Origin: Actinomycetota bacterium
GTDB taxonomy: Bacteria > Actinomycetota > Actinomycetes > Actinomycetales > Angustibacteraceae
DNA length: 20,029 nt
Direction of reading: 5' to 3'
Assembly: GCA_014377795.1 (NCBI GenBank)
Contig: JACMOY010000159.1
Location: forward strand, 1-20,029
In this document: positions 7,806 through 16,263 of the stretch, in pieces
Layout of the letters: every line of letters starts with the position of its first letter
How positions within the stretch are numbered: position 1 is the stretch's first letter
Program-made: the position numbers and the translations under genes
The notes under the pieces: generated by a model
The model's database searches: none
Told to the model about the DNA's origin: nothing
Seen by the model: only the letters and a program-made list of their open reading frames with translations

Positions 7806-9221
7806 GTGAGCCAGCGGCCGATGGGTTTTGGACCGAACGACGGCGGCGACGGGGACGACGACGGGGAGCACCGCGAGGGCGGCCCCCGGCTGCCCGACCC
7901 GATGGCCGAGATGCTCGGTCAGCTGATGGGCCCAGGCGGCGCTGACGAGCTGGCCAAGGCGATGGAGGCCGCCGGCGTCGGGCCGGTCGACCCCTCGCAG
8001 CTGACGGCGATGATCGGCCAGGTGCAGCGGATGCTCGCGACCCCGGGCGACGGGGGGCCGGTGAACTGGGCGCTGGCCACCGACATGGCCCGTCAGGCCG
8101 TCGTCGAGCACGGCGACAGCAGCATCGGCGCCGCCGAGCGACGGGCGGTCGAGGACGCCGTCCGGCTCGCCGACGTCTGGCTCGAGGAGCACACCACCCT
8201 GCCTGCGGCGACCACCCGGGCGCTGGCCTGGAGCCGCGCCGAGTGGGTCGAGGGCACCCTGCCGGTCTGGAAGCGCCTGGTCGAGCCCGTCGCCACCAGC
8301 GTCTCGACCGCGATGACCGCGGCGATGACCGAGCAGCTGCAGAACCAGGCCCCGCCCGCGCTGGCCGCCATGATGGGCTCGGCCGAGGCGATGATGCGCC
8401 AGGTCGGCGGGTCGGTGTTCGGTTTGCAGCTGGGTCAGGCCATGGGCGCGCTGGCCACCGAGGTGGTCAGCGGCACCGAGGTCGGCCTGCCGCTCGTCGC
8501 GGACGGCACCGTGGTGCTGCTGCCCGCGAACGTCACCGCCTTCGGCGAGGGTCTGGACGTTGCGGCCGACGAGGTGCGCCTCTACCTGGCGTTGCGTGAG
8601 GCAGCGCGTGCCCGGCTGTTCGCTCACGTGCCGTGGCTCGGGCCCTACCTGCTCGGCGCCGTCGAGGCGTACTCGCGCGGGATCGTCATCGACACCAGCC
8701 GGATCGAGGAGGCCGTGCGCGGCGCCGACCCCAGCGACCCGGCGTCCATCCAGCAGGCGCTGGCCGAGGGGCTGTTCGAGCCCGAGAACACCCCGGCGCA
8801 GACCGCGGCCCTGCAGCGCCTCGAGACGGCGCTCGCGCTGGTCGAGGGCTGGGTCGAAGTGGTCGTCACGGCCGCCGCCGGCCAGCTGCCGCATGCGGAC
8901 GCCCTGCGCGAGACGGTCCGCCGTCGCCGCGCAACCGGCGGCCCCGCCGAGCACACGTTCGCTGCCCTGGTCGGGCTCGAGCTGCGCCCGCGGCGGATGC
9001 GCGACGCCGCGGCGCTGTGGAACGTCATCGAGGCTTCCCGCGGCATCTCGGCGCGCGACGGCGTCTGGGCGCACCCCGACCTGATGCCCACCGCCGAGGA
9101 CCTGGACGACCCGGTCGGCTACACCGAGCGCCGCCTCGCGGCCGAGCAGCAGTCCGCCGACGTGGACGCCGCGATCGCGGCGCTGCTGGACCAGCGCCCG
9201 GACGCCGACCCCGCCCCATGA
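7806..9221 (+). CDS. Zincin-like metallopeptidase family protein (DUF2342 type)
   Basis: A 471-aa protein of the actinomycete family annotated as zinc-dependent metalloprotease or 'coenzyme F420 biosynthesis-associated' protein (Rv3195 at the equivalent locus). The N-terminus is acidic and Gly-rich. A Met/Ala-rich segment 'MMGSAEAMMRQVGGSVFGLQ' (about 194-213) and the block 'LREAARARLFAHVPWLGPYL' (about 263-282) are family signatures. I see no HExxH anywhere, so catalysis by a standard zincin mechanism is not supported by the sequence alone. The GTG start at 7806 follows GGTGGAG. It overlaps the Nudix gene by 4 nt (ATGA), indicating coupled translation. No signal peptide or membrane segment is obvious, so it is probably cytoplasmic. 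Function is not established. Confidence 0.88.
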   Translation: MSQRPMGFGPNDGGDGDDDGEHREGGPRLPDPMAEMLGQLMGPGGADELAKAMEAAGVGPVDPSQLTAMIGQVQRMLATPGDGGPVNWALATDMARQAVVEHGDSSIGAAERRAVEDAVRLADVWLEEHTTLPAATTRALAWSRAEWVEGTLPVWKRLVEPVATSVSTAMTAAMTEQLQNQAPPALAAMMGSAEAMMRQVGGSVFGLQLGQAMGALATEVVSGTEVGLPLVADGTVVLLPANVTAFGEGLDVAADEVRLYLALREAARARLFAHVPWLGPYLLGAVEAYSRGIVIDTSRIEEAVRGADPSDPASIQQALAEGLFEPENTPAQTAALQRLETALALVEGWVEVVVTAAAGQLPHADALRETVRRRRATGGPAEHTFAALVGLELRPRRMRDAAALWNVIEASRGISARDGVWAHPDLMPTAEDLDDPVGYTERRLAAEQQSADVDAAIAALLDQRPDADPAP

Positions 9222-9760
9222 GCCTGCTCGCGGACACCCTGACGGTGCTCACCGCCTACGCCCCGACCGACGACGACCAGCAGCGGCTGCGCGAGCAGTA
9301 CCTGCGCCACCTGGCCCAGCACCCGGACGGCATCTGGCGCCAGGGCCCGCCCGCACACCTGACCGCCAGCTGCTTCGTGCTCGACCCGAGCCGCACGCGG
9401 GTGCTGCTCACGTTGCATCGCAAGGGGGGTTTCTGGGTGCAGCTCGGCGGCCACCTCGAGGCCGGCGACCAGACGCTGGCCGGCGCCGCCCTGCGCGAGG
9501 CCGCCGAGGAGTCGGGCCTGGCCGACCTCGACCTGCGCCCGAGCCCGGTGGGGCTGCACCGGCACGACCTGTCGGCTGCCTTCGGCCGCTGCCGCGAGCA
9601 CCTGGACGTCACCTACGTCGCGACCGCCCCCGGCGACCGGCCACCCGTCGTCAGCAACGAGAGCGTGGACGTCGCGTGGTGGCCCGTCGACCAGCTGCCG
9701 CCGACGGCTGCGCCAGACCTGCGCGAGCGCCTCGACCAGCTGGCCGGCGTCCTGCGCTGA
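9218..9760 (+). CDS. Nudix hydrolase
   Basis: A 180-aa cytoplasmic protein. The Nudix box lies at residues 77-101: 'GGHLEAGDQTLAGAALREAA' followed by 'EESGL'. It has one extra residue between the glycine and the REXXEE part compared with the textbook spacing, a variant I associate with actinomycete Nudix proteins that carry 'GGHxEPGD'. The REAAEES core that binds the metal is intact. Such enzymes hydrolyse nucleoside-diphosphate-linked compounds; the substrate cannot be read from the sequence. The N-terminal 45 residues are helical. The ATG is inside the stop of the zincin-like gene, so the two form an operon. Confidence 0.93.
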   Translation: MSLLADTLTVLTAYAPTDDDQQRLREQYLRHLAQHPDGIWRQGPPAHLTASCFVLDPSRTRVLLTLHRKGGFWVQLGGHLEAGDQTLAGAALREAAEESGLADLDLRPSPVGLHRHDLSAAFGRCREHLDVTYVATAPGDRPPVVSNESVDVAWWPVDQLPPTAAPDLRERLDQLAGVLR

Positions 9761-9779
9761 CGGCGTGCCGGCGCAGCGG

Positions 9780-11225
9780 TCAGCCCGCGATCATCGCGCC
9801 GCCGCCGGCCAGGTCGACCACCGCGCGGCCGGCCATCGCGGCGGCGAACGCCTCGATCGGGTACGACGTCATGCCGCCCAGACCCTGCACCCGCTGCACC
9901 CCGCCGTCGGCACCGAAGGTGTAGCGCAGGCTCTCGCCCGGGGCGCCGTACCCGCCGGTCTCGGTGACCCGCAGGGTGGCGTCGTCCTCGACCACCAGCC
10001 GGGTCGGCGCCGCGGTCGGGTCGTCGGCGCCGGGGTCCAGCGCGAGCAGGTGGCCGCCGAACCGGACGACGTCGACGACCCCCCACAGGTTGGCGAAGCG
10101 ACCGACGTACAGGTCGAGAGCCTCCGTCGGCGTCGCCGCCGGCGCGGGCTGGGCCTCGACCCGGGCGGCGAGGTCGACCAGCTTGACCAGTCCGTGGGCC
10201 AGGGCGTGGGCGGGCCCGTCGATGGCGTTGGTGAACCCCGACACGGCCAGTCGCGCCGTGGGGTCGAGCACGGTGCGGGTGATGTGGCCGGGGTAGCCGC
10301 CGCCGTGGCCCACCAGGCGGCGGCCCCCGACGTCCTCGACGGCGAAGCCGAGCCCGTAGTGACCGTCGTCGCCACCGACCTCGACCTCGGGCCGGCGCAT
10401 CAGGCGCTTGGCCGGCTCACCCAGCAGCCGCTCGTCGCCGGCGAAGTGCGCCGCCGCGTAGGCCACCGTCTCGGCCGCGGTGCTGAAGAAGCCCGTCGCC
10501 GCCGCCATCGCAGCGGTGTCGACGTGCTCGATGACCGCCCGGTCGCCGGCGTAGGCCAGCGCGGTGTGGCCCGCGGCGTACTCGCCCAGCCGCTCGGGGT
10601 CGAGCTCGGGGCCGGTGCGCACCAGCCCCAGCGGCCGCACGACGTGGTCGGTGACGTAGTCGGCGTAGGTGCTGCCGCTGACCGCCTCGATCACCATCCC
10701 CAGCAGCGAGTAGGTGATGTTGGAGTACTTGAACCGCTCGTTGGCCGGCAGGACCGCGGCGTCGTCCAGGGCGACGGCGCGCAACGCCTCGGCGTCCGGG
10801 AACGGGCGGGCCAGCTGCCAGTGGTCGCTGTCGGCACCGTCGCGCACCACGCCGCCGCTGTGGCTGAGCATCTCGCGGACGGTGACGCCTGCGATCGGCG
10901 ACCCGGCGAGGAACGGCAGCCAGGTGGCGGCGGCGTCGTCCAGGCGCAGGCGACCGGACTGGGCCAGCTGCAGCACGGCCACGGCGGTGAAGGTCTTGGA
11001 GTGCGAGGCGATCCGGAACAGGTGCTCGGGGGTCAGCGCCGCCCCGGTGCGGACGTCGGCGACGCCGTACGGGCCCGAGAGGACCAGCTCGTCGTCGAAC
11101 CACACGGCGGCCTGGACGCCGGGCACCCGCATCGCGTGGCGGCGGTGCGCCAGCCAGGTGTCGGCGTACCGGGTGGCGTCACGCACGGCCGAGGCGGTCA
11201 GGACGGGGGCTGCGGGGGTGCTCAC
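9780..11225 (-). CDS. Serine hydrolase, class C beta-lactamase/penicillin-binding-protein fold
   Basis: A 481-aa protein with the three active-site elements of the family: SxxK in '[20 protein letters not shown]' (Ser74, Lys77), YxN in '[10 protein letters not shown]' (Tyr167, Asn169), and HxG in 'GHGGGYPG' (about 307-309). After residue 340 there is an extra domain of about 130 residues, as in many esterase or peptidase members. No signal peptide is visible at the N-terminus, which argues for a cytoplasmic esterase or peptidase rather than a secreted beta-lactamase. The GTG start overlaps the stop of the YgjP-like gene (GTGA), so the two are one transcription unit. Substrate unknown. Confidence 0.92.
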   Translation of the reverse strand: MSTPAAPVLTASAVRDATRYADTWLAHRRHAMRVPGVQAAVWFDDELVLSGPYGVADVRTGAALTPEHLFRIASHSKTFTAVAVLQLAQSGRLRLDDAAATWLPFLAGSPIAGVTVREMLSHSGGVVRDGADSDHWQLARPFPDAEALRAVALDDAAVLPANERFKYSNITYSLLGMVIEAVSGSTYADYVTDHVVRPLGLVRTGPELDPERLGEYAAGHTALAYAGDRAVIEHVDTAAMAAATGFFSTAAETVAYAAAHFAGDERLLGEPAKRLMRRPEVEVGGDDGHYGLGFAVEDVGGRRLVGHGGGYPGHITRTVLDPTARLAVSGFTNAIDGPAHALAHGLVKLVDLAARVEAQPAPAATPTEALDLYVGRFANLWGVVDVVRFGGHLLALDPGADDPTAAPTRLVVEDDATLRVTETGGYGAPGESLRYTFGADGGVQRVQGLGGMTSYPIEAFAAAMAGRAVVDLAGGGAMIAG

Positions 11226-11827
11226 GCCCAGGACCCTAGGTCGTGGCCCGCAGGCTGCTCGACGTCGCCCTGGTCGACGTCACCCTCGTCGACCTCGCCC
11301 TGATCGACGTCGCCCTCGTCACCGGCCCCCGGCTCGCGGGCGCCGGACGAGAAGCCCTCGAGGAACCCGCGGGCCCGCTCGGTGCGCGGGTAGGCGGCGA
11401 CCAGCGACCAGAACTGCGGCCCGTGGCTGGGTTGCAGCAGGTGGGCGAGCTCGTGCACCAGCACGTAGTCCAGCACCCACGACGGCATCGACCGCAGCCG
11501 CGAGCTGATCCGGATGGTGCCCTGCGAGGGGGTGCACGACCCCCACCGCGAGCGCTGGTTGTCGACCCAGGCGACGCTGGTGGGCCGGGCCAGCCCGCCC
11601 AGGTGGGCGCGTGAGAGCGCGGCGGCCCGCTCGGCCAGGTCGGCGTCGCTGGGCCGGGTGCGCCGGTCCTTGGCGGCCAGCCGGGCGACCATCGTCGCTA
11701 CCCACTCCTGCTCCTGACGGCGGGTGAAGCCGGCCGGGATGAGCACGATCGTGCGCCCGTCCTCGCGGTAGGCGCTGACCGTGCGCCGACGCCGTGCGCT
11801 GCGGCGAACCTCGATCTGCGAGTCCAT
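11222..11827 (-). CDS. YgjP-like (M48-type, DUF45) zinc metallopeptidase
   Basis: A 201-aa protein with the family's 'RWGSC' motif (94-98), the zinc site '[19 protein letters not shown]' (HELAH at 125-129) and the likely third ligand His135. The N-terminal half is basic and the RRQEQEW helix is typical. This is the YgjP/DUF45 group of predicted intracellular metallopeptidases, often called M48 family or SprT-like; physiological substrates are not known. The C-terminus from about residue 169 is an unusual acidic repeat of five-residue units (Asp-Glu/Gln-Gly-Asp/Glu-Val) encoded by a 15-nt DNA repeat. The ATG start at 11827 lies divergent from the DUF5679 gene, and the stop overlaps the serine hydrolase start. 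Confidence 0.93.
   Translation of the reverse strand: MDSQIEVRRSARRRRTVSAYREDGRTIVLIPAGFTRRQEQEWVATMVARLAAKDRRTRPSDADLAERAAALSRAHLGGLARPTSVAWVDNQRSRWGSCTPSQGTIRISSRLRSMPSWVLDYVLVHELAHLLQPSHGPQFWSLVAAYPRTERARGFLEGFSSGAREPGAGDEGDVDQGEVDEGDVDQGDVEQPAGHDLGSWA
11261..11320. repeat. Four 15-nt tandem repeats inside the YgjP-like gene
   Basis: Units GACGTCGCCCTGGTC, GACGTCACCCTCGTC, GACCTCGCCCTGATC and GACGTCGCCCTCGTC lie exactly head to tail at 11261, 11276, 11291 and 11306. On the coding (minus) strand they give the pentapeptides [15 protein letters not shown] and DQGDV. The unit is a multiple of three, so copy-number change keeps the frame. Confidence 0.9.
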
Positions 11828-12027
11828 CCCGGCACCGTACCCACCGGGTCCGACAACCGGAGCCGATGGGCAGATCCTGCACGCGGCCGTGCTCCTGGTC
11901 TATGGTGGCGGGGCTCGGTGAGCACGAGGGCACCCGGTCCTCCTGCTCGGTTCGACCGCAGGTCAGCGCCTGCGCCACCGCGGTAACGACCCCACCGACG
12001 ACCCTGCACAGACCTAGAGGAGAACTC

Positions 12028-12192
12028 ATGGCCGAGACCGGCGAGACCTACACGGGCAGCTTCTACTGCGTGAAGTGCAAGGAGAAGCGCGACGCCACGG
12101 GCAACGTCGTCGAGACCAACGGCCGACGCATGGCCAAGGGCAAGTGCCCCGTCTGCGGCACCAACCTGAACCGGATCCTCGGCAAGGCCTGA
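12028..12192 (+). CDS. Small zinc-ribbon protein, DUF5679 type
   Basis: A 54-aa protein with two CxxC knuckles, 'FYCVKCKEK' (Cys14, Cys17) and 'GKCPVCGTNLNRIL' (Cys40, Cys43), a four-cysteine zinc ribbon matching the DUF5679 family. Function unknown; zinc ribbons of this size often bind nucleic acid or larger proteins, but nothing here shows which. The start is clear, with GGAGAA placed about 6 nt before ATG. It is followed by a strong hairpin, so it is probably its own transcript. The 200 bp upstream, shared with the divergent peptidase gene, must hold both promoters, but I see no convincing consensus boxes. Confidence 0.9.
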   Translation: MAETGETYTGSFYCVKCKEKRDATGNVVETNGRRMAKGKCPVCGTNLNRILGKA

Positions 12193-12213
12193 GCCCGAGC
12201 GCAAGCCCGACCC

Positions 12214-12245
12214 GAAGGGCGGTCCGCTGCGGCGGGCCGCCCTTC
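12214..12245 (+). terminator. Hairpin terminator after the DUF5679 gene
   Basis: GAAGGGCGGTCC (12214-12225) pairs with GGGCCGCCCTTC (12234-12245) with a single G-U wobble and an 8-nt loop, 22 nt past the stop. No T-run follows beyond TTCGTCGT, typical for high-GC actinomycete terminators. Confidence 0.75.
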
Positions 12246-12319
12246 GTCGTCCCCGGGTGGCCGCCGTCCCCTGTGGACGACGGCCTCGCGGGCCTCAGCG
12301 GTTCTGCGAGGCTCGCGGC

Positions 12320-13531
12320 GTGCCAGCCCGTCCCCGCCTCCGTCCTGGGCTGCCGCGTGCCTGGCGCGACCCGACGACGCTGCAGGTGGGTCTGGCCCCC
12401 GGCCCCGGGGTGGTCCTGACTGGGGTGCGCCCGGGCGACGAGGCCCTGCTCGGCGCCCTGGACGGCGCCCACGACCTAGACCAGCTGCGCCAGCTGGCCG
12501 CCCGCCATCACGTCGCTCACTCGCGGCTGGCCGAGCTGATCGACGTCCTGGGCCGCTCGCGGCTGATCCTGGACGACGTCAGGTCGCCGGTCGCCGACCG
12601 CGCCGACCTGACCCGGCTCGGCGAGGTGGCCCGAGCGCGCCTGGCACCGGACGCCGACGCCTGGTCGCTGGTCCACGACACCGACGGCCTGCGGCTGATC
12701 GCCGCCCGGGGCCGGCGGCACGTCGTCATCGAGGGGGGCGGTCGCTTCGCGTCGGCTCTGGCCGCGACGCTGCTGGCGACCGGCGTCGGAGCAGTCACCC
12801 TGCGCGCCCCCGGGCGGGTGCGTGCCGGTGACGTCCTGCCGGCGGGCGCCGCCCCGGTCGAGGTCGGCCGGCCCTGGCCGGAGGTCGCGCTGCGGGCGCG
12901 GGCGCGGCTGGCCGGCGCCCCGCTGTCCGCGTCGGGGCAGCCGTCCGCGCCGACGCAACCGCCCGCCCCCGTGGTCAGGGCGTTCGGTGACGCCGACCTG
13001 GCGGTGCTCGTGGGTATCGACGTGCTCGACTCGCGGGTGGGTGACGACCTGGTGCGCCGCGACGTGCCGCACCTGGCCGTCGTCGTCAGCGCTGATCGCA
13101 TCGTCGTCGGCCCGCTGGTGCGGCCCGGGCGCAGCGCCTGCCTGCGCTGCCTGGACCTGCACCGCCGCGACCGCGACCCCGCGTGGCCGCACCTGGTCGC
13201 CCAGCTGCTGGGCCGGCGCGGGTACCCGGCGCCGGTGGGCGAGTCGGCGCTGTGCACCGCGGCGGCCGGTCTCGCGGCGCTGCAGGTGCTGGCCGAGCTG
13301 GACGCCGCTCACACCGGTCGGCCGCTCGCGCCGGACGCGGTCGGGCGCACCCTGGAGATCAGCCTGCCGGACGCGGCGGTGCGTCGACGACCCTGGCGCC
13401 CGCACCCGGGCTGCGGCTGCTCCCGGCTGCCGACAGCGCCCGTCGTCCCAGCGGCCGTCGTCCCAGCGACCGCGCCGCCGAGCGGGTCACCTGCGCGCGG
13501 CCCGGGCCCGTGGCCGATGATGGTCCCGTGA
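12320..13531 (+). CDS. ThiF/E1-like protein of unknown function (TOMM cyclodehydratase-like), Rv3196 type
   Basis: A 403-aa protein resembling the ThiF-like or 'leader-peptide-binding' component of azole-peptide cyclodehydratases. It has an N-terminal winged-helix-like part ('LDQLRQLAARHHVAHSRLAE') and a Rossmann-like core starting 'HVVIEGGGRFASALAATLL'. A tetra-cysteine zinc site is formed by 'SACLRCLDLHRRD' (CxxC) and 'HPGCGCSRL' (CxC). The E1 adenylation motifs look degenerate, and no YcaO partner or peptide precursor is visible in the window. M. tuberculosis has a hypothetical gene (Rv3196) at this place. GTG at 12320 gives the likely N-terminus, and the open frame extends further upstream without a good site. 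The last 40 residues are Pro/Ala-rich with a small tandem repeat. The stop overlaps the kinase start (GTGA), so the two are co-translated. Confidence 0.82.
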   Translation: MPARPRLRPGLPRAWRDPTTLQVGLAPGPGVVLTGVRPGDEALLGALDGAHDLDQLRQLAARHHVAHSRLAELIDVLGRSRLILDDVRSPVADRADLTRLGEVARARLAPDADAWSLVHDTDGLRLIAARGRRHVVIEGGGRFASALAATLLATGVGAVTLRAPGRVRAGDVLPAGAAPVEVGRPWPEVALRARARLAGAPLSASGQPSAPTQPPAPVVRAFGDADLAVLVGIDVLDSRVGDDLVRRDVPHLAVVVSADRIVVGPLVRPGRSACLRCLDLHRRDRDPAWPHLVAQLLGRRGYPAPVGESALCTAAAGLAALQVLAELDAAHTGRPLAPDAVGRTLEISLPDAAVRRRPWRPHPGCGCSRLPTAPVVPAAVVPATAPPSGSPARGPGPWPMMVP

Positions 13532-14847
13532 GCGACCTCCCCCGCAAGGCGGTGACCCGGACGGCGAAGCTGGCGATCCTGCCCCTGGGGTTCGCCGGAC
13601 GCACCGCCCTGGGCTTCGGCCGCCGGGTCGGCGGCCGGCCCGCCGAGCTGGTCGCCGCCGAGGTGCAGGCCCGCACCGCCGAGCAGATGTTCAAGGTGCT
13701 CGGCGAGCTCAAGGGCGGCGCCATGAAGTTCGGCCAGGCCATGAGCATCTTCGAGGCCGCGCTGCCCGAGGAGATGGCCGCGCCCTACCGCGCGACGCTG
13801 ACCAAGCTGCAGGACTCCGCTCCCCCGCTGCCCGCGGCGACGGTCCACAAGGTGCTGGCCGCCGAGCTCGGCGTCCAGTGGCGACGCAAGTTCGCCAGCT
13901 TCGACGACAAGCCCGCCGCGGCGGCGTCCATCGGTCAGGTGCACCGCGCGGTCTGGAAGGACGGGCGGCCGGTCGCGGTCAAGGTGCAGTACCCCGGTGC
14001 CGGCCCCGCGCTGATCTCCGACATCAACCAGGTCGCGCGGGTCGCGCGGCTGTCGGCCAGCTGGATCCCCGGCATCGACATCAAGCCGATCATGGACGAG
14101 CTCAAGCGCCGGGTCGCCGAAGAGCTCGACTACACCCTCGAGGCTGCTTCGCAGAAGCAGTTCGCCAAGGCCTTCGAGGGCGACCCCGACTTCGCCCTGC
14201 CCAAGGTGGTGGCCAGCTCGGAGCACGTGATCGTCAGCGAGTGGCCCGAGGGCCTTCCGCTGTCCAAGGTCATCACCGACGGCACCCAGACCGAGCGCGA
14301 CGCCGCCGCCCGCCTCTACCTGGAGTTCCTCGTCGCGGGCCCGCAGCGCAGCGGGCTGCTGCACGCCGACCCGCACCCCGGCAACTTCCGGCTCACCCCG
14401 GACGGGCGCCTCGGCGTCCTGGACTTCGGCGCGGTCAACCGGCTGCCGGACGGCCTGCCACCCCACCTGGGGTCGCTGCTGGCCAAGGCCCTGGACGGCG
14501 ACGACGAGGCCGTCGTGGCCGGGCTGCGCGAGGACGGGTTCATCAAGTCCTCGATCAGCGTCGACGGGCCGATGCTCCTGGACTACCTCTCGCCGTTCCT
14601 CGAGCCGGCCCGCACCGACACCTTCCGGTTCAGCCGCGAGTGGCTGCGCGGGGTGTTCGCGCACATCAACGACCCGCGCCGGCCGCAGTGGGGCGTGGGG
14701 CTCAAGCTGAACCTGCCGCCTCAGTACATGCTGATCCACCGGGTCTGGCTCGGCGGCATCGGCGTGCTGTGCCAGCTCGAGGGCGAGGTGGCCGGCCGCG
14801 ACATCCTGGCCCGCAACCTGCCAGGCTTCACCCCCGCGCCGCGCTGA
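13528..14847 (+). CDS. ABC1/AarF (UbiB-like) atypical kinase
   Basis: A 439-aa protein with all the marks of the ABC1/UbiB kinase-like family. These are the KxGQ helix 'GGAMKFGQAMSIFE' (KFGQ at 67-70), the Ala-rich nucleotide loop 'AAAASIGQVHRA' that replaces the Gly-rich loop, Lys152 in 'VAVKVQYPG', 'EELDYTLEA', the catalytic loop 'LLHADPHPGNF' and the metal-binding 'DFGAV' (299-303). The family acts as ATPases linked to quinone or lipid metabolism in other organisms; the role in actinomycetes is unclear. The orthologous gene in M. tuberculosis, Rv3197, also sits beside whiB7. GTG at 13528 overlaps the ThiF-like stop. No membrane segment is obvious at the C-terminus. Confidence 0.94.
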   Translation: MSDLPRKAVTRTAKLAILPLGFAGRTALGFGRRVGGRPAELVAAEVQARTAEQMFKVLGELKGGAMKFGQAMSIFEAALPEEMAAPYRATLTKLQDSAPPLPAATVHKVLAAELGVQWRRKFASFDDKPAAAASIGQVHRAVWKDGRPVAVKVQYPGAGPALISDINQVARVARLSASWIPGIDIKPIMDELKRRVAEELDYTLEAASQKQFAKAFEGDPDFALPKVVASSEHVIVSEWPEGLPLSKVITDGTQTERDAAARLYLEFLVAGPQRSGLLHADPHPGNFRLTPDGRLGVLDFGAVNRLPDGLPPHLGSLLAKALDGDDEAVVAGLREDGFIKSSISVDGPMLLDYLSPFLEPARTDTFRFSREWLRGVFAHINDPRRPQWGVGLKLNLPPQYMLIHRVWLGGIGVLCQLEGEVAGRDILARNLPGFTPAPR

Positions 14848-14868
14848 TCCGGCGTCAGCCCGGCTCGC

Positions 14869-16086
14869 TCAGCCCAGCATGCGCGCCAGGGCCGGGCTGA
14901 CCTTCCAGGTACCCACGAGGTCGTCGTACTCGGCCTGCACGTCCGGCGAGGGCGGGGCGTCGGTGCGCACCGCCCGCAGCAGGACGTTGCGCGGGGTGTC
15001 GCCCGCCTCGACGAACTGGATCACCTCGACCCGGTAGCCGCGCTGGCGCAGGACCGCCGCCCGGACGGCGTCGGTGAGCACGTCGGCCAGCCGCTCGCTC
15101 AAGATGCCGTGCCGGGTGAGCAGCCCGAACGGCGAGGGGGCACCCACCTCGTGCAGCTGGGCCTGCAGGTCGTGGTGGCAGCACGGCGCGGCCAGCACCA
15201 CCGGCGAGCGCCAGCCCAACGCCCGGGCCAGGGCCTCGTCGGTGGCGGTGTCGCAGGCGTGCAGCGCCAGCACCACGTCGGGGTCACCGCCGAGCGGGCC
15301 GGCTGGGTCGGCGTCCGCGATCGTGCCCTGGACGAAGCTCAGCCCGGCCCAACCCAGCTCGGCCGCCAGCGCGGTGTTGCGCTCACGCGACTGCGGCCGG
15401 ACGTCGACCCCGACCATCTGCACCGGCAGGCCCCGGCCGCCGGTGAGGTGGGCGAACGCCGCGAAGGTCAGGTAGGCGTTGCCGCAGCCCAGGTCGGTGA
15501 CCCGCAGCGGTCGTTCGGCGGTGATCTCGGGCAGCGCGCCCGCCTCGATAGCGGCGGCCATCGCGGAGTCCAGCGAGCGCAGGAACTCCTCCACCTGGCG
15601 GTACTTCGCCTGCCGGGTCGCCTTGATCCGCCCCTGCTGGTCGGCGATGCCGATGACCCGCAGCACGGGGTCGGCGGGGTCGAGCAGCCGCGGCTTGGTG
15701 CGGTCGTGCGCGCGGGGCGCGTCGTCCAGGTCACGTGAGCGGGGCGCGGTGTGCACCAGCGCCTCACCCTTCTTGGTCACGCGCAGCTGCACGGTGGCGT
15801 CGAGGGTGTCCAGGTGCCAGTTGCCGAACGGCTCGGCCAGCAGCTCGTCGACGGCCGCGCGCGCGTCGTCCCCGGGAGCCAGGTTGCGGGTGTGGGCCTG
15901 CTGGTCGTCGTACGCGGTGATCTGCAACCGGCGTCCGGCGGCCAGGTCGACGTAGCGCAGCTCGACCCGGCGGTGGCTGGGACGGCGGCCGCGCCGACGT
16001 CCGGACGCCACGGCCCGCACGAGCGCTGCGTCGTCCAGGACGGCGGTGGCGACCTGCGCCAGCGCGTCGTCCAGAGGGTGGGGCAC
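14869..16086 (-). CDS. Class I SAM-dependent methyltransferase (Methyltransf_32 type)
   Basis: A 405-aa cytoplasmic protein. Motif I for S-adenosylmethionine is 'VTDLGCGNAYLTFAAF' (196-211) and an acidic motif II is in 'MVGVDVRPQSRERN'. Conserved blocks 'VLALHACDTATDEALARAL' (273-291) and 'APCCHHDLQAQL' (300-311) mark the group related to METTL25-like proteins. The paired cysteines and histidines in PCCHHD resemble a metal or catalytic site. The N-terminal 180 residues form a separate domain with basic stretches ('SGRRRGRRPSHRR', 'IKATRQAKYRQVEEFLRSLD') that could contact RNA. Target unknown; RNA or protein are both possible. The GTG start at 16086 stands alone, and the gene ends 21 nt from the convergent ABC1 kinase gene. 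Confidence 0.9.
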   Translation of the reverse strand: MPHPLDDALAQVATAVLDDAALVRAVASGRRRGRRPSHRRVELRYVDLAAGRRLQITAYDDQQAHTRNLAPGDDARAAVDELLAEPFGNWHLDTLDATVQLRVTKKGEALVHTAPRSRDLDDAPRAHDRTKPRLLDPADPVLRVIGIADQQGRIKATRQAKYRQVEEFLRSLDSAMAAAIEAGALPEITAERPLRVTDLGCGNAYLTFAAFAHLTGGRGLPVQMVGVDVRPQSRERNTALAAELGWAGLSFVQGTIADADPAGPLGGDPDVVLALHACDTATDEALARALGWRSPVVLAAPCCHHDLQAQLHEVGAPSPFGLLTRHGILSERLADVLTDAVRAAVLRQRGYRVEVIQFVEAGDTPRNVLLRAVRTDAPPSPDVQAEYDDLVGTWKVSPALARMLG

Positions 16087-16190
16087 GCCGTCCAGCCTCT
16101 CACCCCGCTCGCGGCGGGCCGACGCGCGGCGAGCGCGGTGGTGCAGCCATGCGCCCCACCCTGGGTGCGATCACTGAGCGCCGGGTTGAC

Positions 16191-16237
16191 CGCGGGGGCA
16201 CCCCACTGCCCGAGGAACGGAGCAGGGTGCCCCCGCG
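16191..16237 (-). terminator. 13-bp perfect inverted repeat closing the whiB7 unit
   Basis: CGCGGGGGCACCC (16191-16203) and GGGTGCCCCCGCG (16225-16237) pair perfectly around a 21-nt loop, 26 bases past the stop of the small basic protein on the minus strand and about 100 bases before the methyltransferase start. It has no T-run. It probably ends the whiB7 transcript; the sequence is strand-symmetric, so the strand is assigned from context. Confidence 0.7.
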
Positions 16238-16263
16238 ATCACCGGGGACGGGCCGGGGTCGGG

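Noticed and set aside
6597..9074. An 825-codon minus-strand frame extending the SDR protein
   Set aside because: Only the part from the GTG at 7727 is a protein-like sequence; the rest is antisense to the zincin-like gene.
11828..12027. TATGGT near 11902 as a promoter of the DUF5679 gene
   Set aside because: No acceptable -35 at a normal distance; not enough to call.
12028..12192. The 54-aa protein as a peptide precursor for the ThiF-like protein
   Set aside because: Its four cysteines form two CxxC knuckles of a zinc ribbon, it has no Cys/Ser/Thr-rich core tail, and a terminator separates the genes.
13440..13480. Short tandem repeat GTCGTCCCAGCG near the end of the ThiF-like gene
   Set aside because: Two imperfect copies in a Pro/Ala-rich tail; ordinary low complexity.
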